From: Thalassolituus sp.
Lineage (GTDB): Bacteria; Pseudomonadota; Gammaproteobacteria; Pseudomonadales; Oceanobacteraceae
Direction of reading: 5' to 3'
Assembly (NCBI GenBank): GCA_029212275.1
Contig: JARGOI010000042.1
Span: 1-12,431 of the forward strand
Length of the DNA stretch: 12,431 bases
Shown: positions 1 through 6,687 of the stretch, piece by piece
How positions within the stretch are numbered: the stretch's first letter is position 1
How the letters are laid out: each line of letters starts with the position of its first letter
Notes under the pieces: model-generated
What the model was told of the DNA's origin: nothing
The model's input: only the letters and a program-made list of their open reading frames with translations
Databases searched by the model: none
Made by a program: the position numbers and the translations under genes

Positions 1-2
1 AT

Positions 3-374
3 CCAGAGATTCGCTGTCAGCCTTTGTCGCCCGGCGCATATACGCTTAGCAATGCCCAATTGAACAGTCCATGGCCGAAGGCGATTTTAGCCCAGCAGCA
101 ATTAAATGATTGGCAAAGTGCGACACCGCCCGTTGGTCTGCTTAATCGACGTGACCCTTATCCCGACGAAGAATTACCTGCCACAGGTGTGCCACTAGAG
201 TGGGAACGTTGGCTATCTGCTCAATTTATTCATACACCCAACTATGGGACGCGTTGCAGTACCGGAATTTTTACCGAGGGCGACCGACTGGAGATTGCAG
301 AGCGCACGTTCGATGCCAATGGCAATGCCACCGGCACGGTCGAGTTCACATTATTGTTATCAGAAGACGAATGA
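3..374 (+). CDS. TANGO2/NRDE-family protein, C-terminal part (5'-truncated by window edge)
   Basis: The reading frame is open from the first bases of the window to TGA at 372-374, so the gene begins upstream; the internal TTG at 24 is not a convincing start. About 123 residues are visible. They show the C-terminal signatures of the NRDE/TANGO2 family: a 'LSNAQLNSPWPK' segment near the left end and 'YGTRCSTGIF' followed by 'ERTFD' towards the C-terminus. The diagnostic N-terminal Asn-Arg-Asp-Glu lies outside the window. The family is linked in eukaryotes to Golgi/ER organisation and haem trafficking, but its bacterial role is poorly defined, so I assign no reaction. It converges on ptsP with only 12 bases between the two stop codons and no clear terminator there. 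Confidence 0.8.
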   Translation, partial: PEIRCQPLSPGAYTLSNAQLNSPWPKAILAQQQLNDWQSATPPVGLLNRRDPYPDEELPATGVPLEWERWLSAQFIHTPNYGTRCSTGIFTEGDRLEIAERTFDANGNATGTVEFTLLLSEDE

Positions 375-386
375 ATTAAACCGGCA

Positions 387-2690
387 CTAATGCAGCTGCT
401 TTCCTAAATTCGGATCGATGTTAGGGCCGATGATGCGCCCAAAACCGGCTTTTTCGAGCATGATTTGCATCGTTGCGGCAATCACGACACCGCTTTCCAT
501 GGTCATGACTTCGCGCAATAAATCCTGTGCCCAGGTCAAAGTAATACCACGAATGACCGATTTTACTTTCGGCAAATTGGTCGCGTTCATCGAAATGGTG
601 TCGTAGCCCATGGCCATCAATAACACCGCCCCCATTGGATTACCTGCCAACTCACCACAAACACTGACCGATTTACCTTCGGCGTGTGCCTCTTTAACAA
701 TGTGTTGTAGCGCGGCCAGCACGGCCGGATGAAATGCTTGATACAAATCGGCCACGCGCGGATTGTTACGATCCACCGCCAACAGGTATTGGGTTAGGTC
801 GTTACTTCCCACCGAGATAAAGTCGACACGCTGAGCTAGCTCGCGTATTTGGTAAACCGCCGCGGGCACTTCTATCATCACGCCCACTTGCGGCATAGGG
901 ATGGCGTAGCCCTCTTCTACCACTTCTACCCAAGCGCGATAGATTAAATGTTGCGCGTCATCGACTTCGGTCACATTACTGATCATTGGTAGCATGATGC
1001 GCAAATTATTCAGGCCAACACTGGCTTTAAGCATGGCGCGCACTTGTACCAAGAAAATTTCGGGATGATCGAGCGTCACACGAATGCCACGCCAACCCAA
1101 GAAGGGATTCGCTTCGATGATCGGAAAATAAGTCAACGCCTTATCGCCACCAATATCCAAGGTACGCATGGTGACCGGCTGTGGACTAAAGGCCTGTAGC
1201 TGCTCACGATAAATACCTTGCTGTTCACTTTCGGAAGGAAAGCGATCTTTCATCATAAAGGGCACTTCGGTGCGATATAGGCCAACGCCTTCGGCACCGC
1301 GATCCAAACTGCGCACCGCATCGGTAATTAAGCCGGTGTTCACCCAAAGCGGTAAGCGATGACCATCCAGCGTTTCAGCAGGTTCGTGCAACAAACCTTC
1401 GAGATCTTTGGCCAAGGCTTTTTCTTCGTCAAACACCGATTGGTATTGCTGACGCAGCTCTGCTCCGGGATTGGAATACAACACCCCACGATAACCATCA
1501 ATAATCAGCGATTTACCTTGCAACTGGGCGAACGGCAAATCAATCACGCCCATGACGGTTGGCACACCCATAGCGCGTGCCAAAATAGCCACGTGAGAAT
1601 TGGATGAGCCTTTCACCGAAATCAAACCGCACAATTTATTCGGTGGTACTTCGCCAAGCATGGCTGGAGTCAATTCTTCACTGACTAAAATGGTAAAATC
1701 TGGATAATCATCGGCGCTGGTCTCGGATTCCGAGCCTTGCAAATGCGCAAGAATACGAGTGCCCAAGTCCATAATATCGGTAGCACGTTCGCGCAAATAG
1801 GCATCTTCCATCAAGCGAAAATGACTGACGTACTCCATGATGACGCGGCGTAAAGCACCTTGCGCCCAATGACCTTGATTAATCGCTAGCTTGACCTCAG
1901 CGCCAAGCGCATTGTCATCCAACATATTGAGGTAAACATCAAAAAGCGCCATTTCCTCAGGACGTAGTTCACTGCGTAACTGGCCACCTAGTTTGCGAAT
2001 ATCAATTCTAGCCAACTCCAACGCCTGCTCGAAACGCTCAATCTCTTCATCAATTGACTCGGCTTGTTTATCCACCACGCTGGCGAGGTCGGCAGCAGGC
2101 ACCATGACGACACCTTGCCCTAAGGCCACGCCGGGCGCTCCGGGTGCCCCAGCAAAACGGGCGGCAATAGACTTACTGTTGAGCTCGTCGGGCAAACGCT
2201 GAATGTTGCCCGTCGCTTCCGCATGCGCAATCACCCCCGCCAATTGTGCCGACATGGTGACTAAGAAGGCTTCTTCGCTTTCATCAAACTGACGGCTATC
2301 GCGTTGCTGAATCACCATCACACCCATCAGGCGTTTATTGTGAATAATGGGCACGCCCAAAAAGGACAGAAATGGATCTTCGCCGGTTTCTGGCAAAAAT
2401 TGAAATCGCGGATGCGCAGGAGCATTGTCGATATTGAGTGGCTCTTCACGCGAACCCACCAAACCCACCAAACCCTGTGAACTGGACAGGCTTACTTTTC
2501 CAACCGCGGCTTGATTGAGACCTTCGGTTGCCATTAAGACATAGCGTTTGGAATCGGCGTCGTATAAATATACCGAACACACTTCGGTGCTAGTCGCCTC
2601 GCGTATGCGTGCAACCACCACCCGAAGAGCATCGCCCAAATCTTTCGCTGAGCTTACTTCTTGAACAATACGTCTAAGAATTTCTAGCAT
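387..2690 (-). CDS. ptsP: PtsP, phosphoenolpyruvate-protein phosphotransferase of the nitrogen PTS (enzyme I-Ntr)
   Basis: The 767-residue cytoplasmic protein starts the PTS-Ntr phosphorelay, passing phosphate from phosphoenolpyruvate to NPr (PtsO). An N-terminal GAF sensory domain (about residues 17-160, with 'EVCSVYLYD' and 'FLGVPI') is followed by the enzyme I region. The phosphohistidine segment 'GSSNSHVAILARAMGVP' puts the phosphorylated His at 366. The C-terminal PEP-binding barrel has 'RTLDIGGDK', 'IMLPMI', 'GVMIEVPAA', 'SVGSNDLTQYL' and the 'VCGELAGNP' loop, with the expected catalytic Cys at 678. Length and domain order match E. coli and Pseudomonas PtsP, so it looks intact. The ATG at 2690 has a GAGG ribosome site that overlaps the rppH stop codon. 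The 6-base gap implies cotranscription and possible coupling with rppH, the usual arrangement in gammaproteobacteria. Confidence 0.97.
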   Translation of the reverse strand: MLEILRRIVQEVSSAKDLGDALRVVVARIREATSTEVCSVYLYDADSKRYVLMATEGLNQAAVGKVSLSSSQGLVGLVGSREEPLNIDNAPAHPRFQFLPETGEDPFLSFLGVPIIHNKRLMGVMVIQQRDSRQFDESEEAFLVTMSAQLAGVIAHAEATGNIQRLPDELNSKSIAARFAGAPGAPGVALGQGVVMVPAADLASVVDKQAESIDEEIERFEQALELARIDIRKLGGQLRSELRPEEMALFDVYLNMLDDNALGAEVKLAINQGHWAQGALRRVIMEYVSHFRLMEDAYLRERATDIMDLGTRILAHLQGSESETSADDYPDFTILVSEELTPAMLGEVPPNKLCGLISVKGSSNSHVAILARAMGVPTVMGVIDLPFAQLQGKSLIIDGYRGVLYSNPGAELRQQYQSVFDEEKALAKDLEGLLHEPAETLDGHRLPLWVNTGLITDAVRSLDRGAEGVGLYRTEVPFMMKDRFPSESEQQGIYREQLQAFSPQPVTMRTLDIGGDKALTYFPIIEANPFLGWRGIRVTLDHPEIFLVQVRAMLKASVGLNNLRIMLPMISNVTEVDDAQHLIYRAWVEVVEEGYAIPMPQVGVMIEVPAAVYQIRELAQRVDFISVGSNDLTQYLLAVDRNNPRVADLYQAFHPAVLAALQHIVKEAHAEGKSVSVCGELAGNPMGAVLLMAMGYDTISMNATNLPKVKSVIRGITLTWAQDLLREVMTMESGVVIAATMQIMLEKAGFGRIIGPNIDPNLGKQLH

Positions 2691-2696
2691 AGAGCC

Positions 2697-3188
2697 TCAG
2701 CCGGTTTTACGCTGTAAGCGCACAATGCGCGGAGCCAATTCGGCCAACGCACGTCGATACACTTCGCGTTTAAAGGCCACTACCTGGCCCAACGGATACC
2801 AATAACTGACCCAATTCCAACCATCAAACTCTGGCGAGCTAGTTGCTTTTAGGTCAATACTTTCCTCGTCCGCAATCAATTGCAGAAGAAACCATTTTTG
2901 CTTTTGCCCGACACACACAGGTCGATTGTCATTACGGATCATCCGTTTTGGCAGTCGATATCGCAGCCAGCCTTTGGTGCATGCCAATAACTGCACATGC
3001 TCCGGTAACAAGCCAACTTCTTCCTGCAATTCGCGGTAAAGTGCTTTTTCGGGCGACTCACCACGTTTAATTCCACCTTGTGGAAACTGCCAGGCATTTT
3101 GACCTATGCGCCGAGCCCACAACACCTCGCCCTGACTATTACAGAGGATAATGCCGACGTTGGGACGGTAACCTTGTTCGTCAATCAC
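2697..3188 (-). CDS. rppH: RppH, RNA 5'-pyrophosphohydrolase (Nudix)
   Basis: RppH removes pyrophosphate from triphosphorylated RNA 5' ends and so opens transcripts to RNase E decay. The Nudix box spans residues 38-60, from 'GGIKRGES' to 'RELQEEVGL', with metal-binding Glu at 53, 56 and 57 as in E. coli. Other family signatures are 'GYRPNVGI', 'WQFPQGG', 'LPKRMIR', 'VCVGQKQKWFLLQL' and 'PEFDGWNWVSYWYP'. I chose the GTG at 3188 (163 residues) because it aligns exactly with the E. coli N-terminus (M-I-D-x-x-G-Y-R-P-N) and has GGATGG four bases upstream. A TTG at 3200 would add four residues that the family lacks. The C-terminus is short compared with E. coli, missing its basic tail, as in pseudomonads. 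ptsP follows directly. Confidence 0.96.
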   Translation of the reverse strand: MIDEQGYRPNVGIILCNSQGEVLWARRIGQNAWQFPQGGIKRGESPEKALYRELQEEVGLLPEHVQLLACTKGWLRYRLPKRMIRNDNRPVCVGQKQKWFLLQLIADEESIDLKATSSPEFDGWNWVSYWYPLGQVVAFKREVYRRALAELAPRIVRLQRKTG

Positions 3189-3208
3189 AATGCCATCCAA
3201 CTTTTTAC

Positions 3209-3223
3209 AGGCGTTGTACGCCT
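3209..3223. other. Perfect 6-bp inverted repeat in the rppH leader
   Basis: AGGCGT-TGT-ACGCCT forms a perfect 6-base-pair stem with a 3-base loop. It ends about 20 bases upstream of the rppH GTG, so it would fold near the ribosome site in the rppH mRNA. It has no U-tract suitable for a terminator on either strand. It could be a leader hairpin affecting translation or decay, an operator, or chance. Confidence 0.35.
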
Positions 3224-3502
3224 ACCATATTATGTTTTAATTACAGTTATGCTCTAACGTTGCCGATTTCCCTAGATAAGGTCAATAGGCATTGTAACAA
3301 TTCAGGTGTTGTTTCGTATCTTTGCGACACAATTCGGAGGTTGATAGCTTGGTTCGTTTAACAAGCATTACTTCAAGACCACGAAACCCCCTCAATAAAG
3401 TATTCATGGCTATAAAAAATAGCGAACCAATCGCTGTCAAAATGAAGAATATATACCTAGGAATCGGTAGAATAGCGTTTTTACTTACTGCAGGATGGTT
3501 TC
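3224..3502. other. Divergent intergenic region between rppH and the HAD phosphatase gene
   Basis: About 280 bases without a convincing gene. It should hold promoters for both divergent units. On the minus strand a CATAAT-like -10 (about 3229-3234) precedes rppH but lacks a good -35. On the plus strand a TAGAAT hexamer at 3468-3473 is the best -10 candidate for the HAD gene, also without a clear -35. A GGAGG at 3336-3340 lies 8 bases before a TTG at 3349 that opens a 57-codon frame running 20 bases into the HAD gene. Its basic, low-complexity product matches nothing I know, so I do not call it a gene. I see no RNA gene or strong repeat here. Confidence 0.4.
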
Positions 3503-4171
3503 GTGGCACTGGCAATTTTTGATTTAGACAACACCCTTCTTTCTGGTGACAGTGATCACGCTTGGGGACAATATTTAGTCGACCGTAACCTAGTGGATGC
3601 CGAAGTACATAAATATCGTAACGATCATTTTTACGAGCAATACAAAGCTGGCACCTTAGATATCAATGAGTACTTAGCCTTCGCCATGCAGCCATTGGTT
3701 GATTACGACACCGCCACCATGCTGACCGAGCGTGAGCGATTTTTAGAAACGCGTATTGATCCGTTAATCAGTCAGCGCAGTCGCGATCTTATTGCCAAGC
3801 ACAAAGCCGCAGGCGATACCTTATTGATTATCACTGCGACCAATGGCTTTGTCACCTACCCCATTGCAGAGCGTTTAGGCATCGAACACATCATCGCCCC
3901 AGATCCAGAAATCATCAACGGCAATTACACCGGCAAAATCGTTGGCATTCCCAGTTTTCAAGAGGGCAAGGTGACTCGTCTTAACGAATGGCTATCCACT
4001 CAAGAACTTTCTTTGGATGACAGTTGGTTTTACAGCGACTCGCACAACGATTTACCACTATTACGAATTGTTGATCATGCCGTTGCGGTTGATCCTGATG
4101 ACACCCTAAAAGCGGTGGCCGAAGACAATAATTGGCCGATTATTAGCCTTCTTGATGAGGCAAAAAAATGA
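3503..4171 (+). CDS. HAD-superfamily phosphatase, SerB-like subfamily IB
   Basis: This 222-residue cytoplasmic phosphatase hydrolyses a small phosphomonoester through an aspartyl-phosphate intermediate. All four HAD motifs are visible. Motif I is 'FDLDNT' with nucleophile Asp7 and acid/base Asp9. Motif II is 'IITAT' with Thr111. Motif III is Lys156 in 'QEGKVT'. Motif IV is 'YSDSHNDLPLL' with Asp179 and Asp183. The helical cap between motifs I and II is the IB (phosphoserine-phosphatase-like) type. The GTG start at 3503 is supported by AGGA seven bases upstream and by the DxD sitting right after the N-terminus. In Pseudomonas the gene in the same position beside rppH-ptsP (PA0335) has, as I recall, been reported as a histidinol-phosphate phosphatase. 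The substrate here is therefore possibly histidinol phosphate, but that is inference. It overlaps the next gene by 4 bases. Confidence 0.9.
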   Translation: MALAIFDLDNTLLSGDSDHAWGQYLVDRNLVDAEVHKYRNDHFYEQYKAGTLDINEYLAFAMQPLVDYDTATMLTERERFLETRIDPLISQRSRDLIAKHKAAGDTLLIITATNGFVTYPIAERLGIEHIIAPDPEIINGNYTGKIVGIPSFQEGKVTRLNEWLSTQELSLDDSWFYSDSHNDLPLLRIVDHAVAVDPDDTLKAVAEDNNWPIISLLDEAKK

Positions 4172-5409
4172 TCCATTCAGTAAACACGAACTTTATTGCT
4201 CAAATTTTGACGTTACCTTCAAAAGCATTTAAACGCATTAGCGTTTGCTCAGCCACAATTTCAGTGGTCGGATTAACGCTGGGTTTGGCAGGATGTGATA
4301 ACAGCACTCCAACGCCACCAGCCAGTGCAATTTCTCCCATTAAACAACTACCGACCCCTCTAACGACCGAAGGCATGGAAGAATTTCGCAATGGCTTGCT
4401 GAATATGTCTGATCGCCAATTGTTAGCAGCATTTGATAGCAGCAAAGAGCTGCAACAAATCACTAACGAATTTTTAGCCGCTCCGTCGACAGAATTACTG
4501 AATCAAACTCGTGTCGCCTGGCGTGCAGCTTACAGCGAATATCTTCGTTCGTTACCCATGCTGCAATTACCCATCAGCGAACCCAGTGACTGGTACAAAC
4601 AAGGCCTGACACGCCAGCAGCTGTCAAAACAACTGAACAGTTGGCCGATTGAACCGGGCTATATCGACTACATCGACGATTACCCACTGACAGGAATTGT
4701 GAATGACGACACAGTCGTGTTGAGCCAACAAGCCATTGCCGATCAACATCAATTTTCTGATGAAACCTACGTCAGTATTGGCTTTCATGCCATCGAGTTT
4801 TTATTATGGGGTGAGCACGGCAATCGCTCTGCCGATGATTTTAATCCAGCGGCAACGCAGTCTGCAGCGCCACAAGAGAATACTAACAAGACAGATTCCA
4901 AACAGATAAAACCCTCGCACTACAATCAAAAACGTCGCGGCGATTATTTAAGGTTAATTACTGAATTACTCGTACAACACATGCAACGTCTGCAATTGCG
5001 TTGGGATATTGAAAACGGCTACTACGCCGAACAACTGTCACAGATTGCCCCAGGAAAAGTACTTTATGCCACTCTACTGACCCAAGATCGTATTATTGGC
5101 CAAGGGTTGATTGCCCGATATTCGCAAAATGACAGCAGTCCTTTTAGCAAAACAAGTCGACAAGACACAAAGGCGATTCTTGATGGAATACGTGTCCTCT
5201 TGTTACCAAAAAACAGCCAGCAAGATGCACTGTGGCCGCTTATTAGCACAGACGTGGACAAAGCAAACGCCTTAGATTCGGCTTTAGAAAACGCGCTCAC
5301 TTGCGCCCAAGCGGAAGGCAAAGACTGCCAACAAGATCTCGTTAAACTGCAACGGTCATTACGAGAAGCAGCCAGCGTTTTAGGTATTCGTTTAACCGCT
5401 GGTCAATAG
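4168..5409 (+). CDS. Imelysin-family (peptidase M75-like) lipoprotein
   Basis: This 413-residue predicted lipoprotein has a long N-terminal extension, then a hydrophobic stretch ending in lipobox L-A-G-C with Cys43 as the lipidated residue. After a Thr/Pro/Ser-rich spacer comes the imelysin domain (about residues 70-400). Its signature GxHxxE is 'GFHAIEF', with Gly205, His207 and Glu210, inside 'SIGFHAIEFLLWGEHG'. Further family features are 'TRVAWRAAYSEY' near the front and 'RRGDYLRLITELL' after the signature. Characterised imelysins bind metal at the periplasmic or outer-membrane face and are often iron-regulated; proteolysis is doubtful for most. The ATG overlaps the HAD stop as ATGA, with GAGG seven bases upstream, so the two genes are probably cotranslated. 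Asp at +2 of the lipidated Cys would favour inner-membrane retention under E. coli rules. Single imelysin genes paired with a HAD phosphatase are unusual in my experience. Confidence 0.88.
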   Translation: MIHSVNTNFIAQILTLPSKAFKRISVCSATISVVGLTLGLAGCDNSTPTPPASAISPIKQLPTPLTTEGMEEFRNGLLNMSDRQLLAAFDSSKELQQITNEFLAAPSTELLNQTRVAWRAAYSEYLRSLPMLQLPISEPSDWYKQGLTRQQLSKQLNSWPIEPGYIDYIDDYPLTGIVNDDTVVLSQQAIADQHQFSDETYVSIGFHAIEFLLWGEHGNRSADDFNPAATQSAAPQENTNKTDSKQIKPSHYNQKRRGDYLRLITELLVQHMQRLQLRWDIENGYYAEQLSQIAPGKVLYATLLTQDRIIGQGLIARYSQNDSSPFSKTSRQDTKAILDGIRVLLLPKNSQQDALWPLISTDVDKANALDSALENALTCAQAEGKDCQQDLVKLQRSLREAASVLGIRLTAGQ

Positions 5410-5421
5410 ACCAGCGATTAA
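5392..5421. terminator. Hairpin spanning the imelysin stop codon; candidate bidirectional terminator
   Basis: CGCTGGTC (5397-5404), a 4-base AATA loop and GACCAGCG (5409-5416) form a perfect 8-bp stem. After one C/A mismatch it extends with TTAA/TTAA to 5392-5421. It sits between the convergent imelysin and rlmF genes and includes the imelysin TAG. Neither strand has a long U-run right after the stem, so intrinsic termination is plausible but not certain. Confidence 0.45.
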
Positions 5422-5463
5422 CTTGGCAGCCGTAAAAAATCTTTCAGCACTCAAAAAAATACA

Positions 5464-6468
5464 CTAACCTCCCCAATAGGCTTTGCGCCATTCTTCCATT
5501 TGCTCAGCACTTAAAAAACTCCAGGCCACAAAGCGGCTGACCTTTTTTCCTTGCGCCATATTGATGGTTTTTATTTGCGTGGCACCAACGTCTTTTAATG
5601 CATGGTAAATAGCTTCTAAATTATTTTGCCGAGCCACGAGCGAGGTAAACCAAAAACAACGATCAGCAAACTGCGCACTTTCGTTCACCATGCGAGACAC
5701 AAAGCCAACTTCTCCCCCGTCGCACCATAACTCTGCCGCCTTGCCACCAAAATTTAATAGCGGATTTTGTGGATTAGAATCTTGCTTCGAATCTTTTTTA
5801 TTGTTTTTCACTCCTCGCCATTTGCGCTGAGATTCTTTTTTCATCGCCGCTTCGCTGGTATGAAAAGGCGGATTGCACAGGGTAATATCAAAGCGTTCGT
5901 TGTCCCTCCATATCCCTTTAAATAACGAGGACGAGTCAGACTGCAAGCGCACACTAATAGCGCCCTGCAAATTTGCGTTGGATTTGACAATGGCCTCGCA
6001 CGATGCCACCGCGGTAGGATTCACATCCGAGCCAGCAAATCGCCAGCCATACGTCTGATGGCCAATAATGGGATAAACACAGTTGGCACCGACACCGACA
6101 TCCAGCGCCTTAATATTCTTACCGCGAGGAATCGTTCCGTCGTTGCTGTCGGCTAATAAATCGGCAAGGTAATGAATGTAGTCGGCTCGACCGGGAATGG
6201 GAGGACAAAGATATCCCGCAGGAATATCCCAATATTTAATGCCATAGAACTGATTCAGCAAAGTACGATTGAGCATTTTAACGGCATCGGGGTTAGCAAA
6301 ATCGAGCGATACCTTACCGTACTGATTTAACTGAATATAAGGCGCTAATTCAGGACAAGTATCGACCAACGCCTCAAAGTTATAACGCCCTTGATGAAGA
6401 TTACGGGGGTGCAGTTCTAATTTATTGGGTCGCTGGCCCCCAGCAGGTTGGTTTTTCGAAATCGCCAT
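5464..6468 (-). CDS. rlmF: RlmF, 23S rRNA (adenine-1618-N6)-methyltransferase
   Basis: This 334-residue SAM-dependent enzyme methylates N6 of A1618 in 23S rRNA. The N-terminus ('LHPRNLHQGRYNF') and 'LNRTLLNQFYGIKYWDIP...LCPPIPGRADYIHYLADLL' are strongly characteristic of the RlmF/YbiN family. The SAM-binding motif I is 'LDVGVGANCVYP' (about residues 122-133), followed by an acidic 'GSDVNP'. The catalytic N6-adenine motif N-P-P-F is at 199-202, followed by 'HTSEAAM'. A hydrophilic Lys/Asp/Asn/Gln-rich stretch at about 221-235 separates this from 'NFGGKAAELWCDGGE'; a loop of variable length is usual there. The ATG at 6468 places the family N-terminus correctly. The gene is divergent from the metal-efflux operon and convergent with the imelysin gene, and appears to be a stand-alone housekeeping gene. 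Confidence 0.96.
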   Translation of the reverse strand: MAISKNQPAGGQRPNKLELHPRNLHQGRYNFEALVDTCPELAPYIQLNQYGKVSLDFANPDAVKMLNRTLLNQFYGIKYWDIPAGYLCPPIPGRADYIHYLADLLADSNDGTIPRGKNIKALDVGVGANCVYPIIGHQTYGWRFAGSDVNPTAVASCEAIVKSNANLQGAISVRLQSDSSSLFKGIWRDNERFDITLCNPPFHTSEAAMKKESQRKWRGVKNNKKDSKQDSNPQNPLLNFGGKAAELWCDGGEVGFVSRMVNESAQFADRCFWFTSLVARQNNLEAIYHALKDVGATQIKTINMAQGKKVSRFVAWSFLSAEQMEEWRKAYWGG

Positions 6469-6518
6469 AGTTCTTCAATCGTGTTTAAAACGTAAGTTTA
6501 ACTGAATTTGAGTTCGAC

Positions 6519-6683
6519 ATGGGCTGGCAAATAATCAACGTACTGTCTGAATCGAAAATTGACCAGTTGCACGCCAAGACTTATAGTCAAGACACCTCGT
6601 TGGAGAAACAGAGCCAAACCATTCGCAATGCGCAAACAGTCGTCAAGAATCTCATCAACAGTCTCGTTGAAGCTCACTTCTAG
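6519..6683 (+). CDS. Possible small protein or gene remnant of 54 residues, unknown function
   Basis: A short frame from ATG 6519 to TAG 6681-6683, ending 4 bases before the start of the Cys-rich exported protein. The product (starting M-G-W-Q-I-I-N-V-L) is acidic-to-neutral and Gln/Asn-rich, with a helical, amphipathic look in 'SQTIRNAQTVVKNLINSLVEAHF'. It reads like genuine protein, unlike the Ser/Arg-rich frame that would extend the next gene. The frame is open from 6489, so it could be the tail of a decayed gene. No strong ribosome site precedes the ATG. The opposite strand has an equally open frame in the same codon register, so the coding strand is not certain. I do not recognise the family. 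Confidence 0.3.
   Translation: MGWQIINVLSESKIDQLHAKTYSQDTSLEKQSQTIRNAQTVVKNLINSLVEAHF
6559..6587 (+). promoter_or_regulatory. Candidate sigma-70 promoter for the metal-efflux operon
   Basis: TTGACC (6559-6564), a 17-base spacer and TATAGT (6582-6587) each match five of six consensus bases. Transcription would start near 6594 and give a leader of about 95 bases before the ATG at 6688. An outer dyad TTGAC...GTCAA (6559-6563 and 6586-6590) and an inner GACT-TAT-AGTC (6579-6589) could be operator half-sites. The 17-base spacer is not the 19-20 bases typical of MerR/CueR promoters. The site would lie within the small frame at 6519-6683, so at most one of the two calls may be meaningful. Confidence 0.4.
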
Positions 6684-6687
6684 AGCG

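Noticed and set aside
3186..3200. TTG at 3200 as the rppH start.
   Set aside because: The GTG at 3188 aligns with the conserved family N-terminus and has better ribosome-site spacing.
3282..3515. A minus-strand frame with a possible membrane segment between rppH and the HAD gene.
   Set aside because: Its start lies inside the HAD gene, no ribosome site is seen, and the composition looks non-coding.
3349..3522. A 57-codon plus-strand frame with GGAGG eight bases before a TTG.
   Set aside because: It overlaps the start of the HAD gene, is unusually basic and resembles no family; the ribosome-like site alone is weak evidence.
5452..5516. A short repeated motif (TCAGCACTCAAAAAA and TCAGCACTTAAAAAA) at the end of rlmF and just beyond it.
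   Set aside because: The copies are about 15 bases with one mismatch, one is within the coding end of rlmF, and no structure or mobile-element border accompanies them. Chance or a tiny duplication is enough.
6559..6687. N-terminal extension of the Cys-rich protein from TTG 6559 or ATG 6628.
   Set aside because: The added residues are Ser/Arg/Pro-rich like an out-of-frame reading, overlap another plausible frame, and would bury the signal peptide. The ATG at 6628 also lacks a nearby ribosome site.
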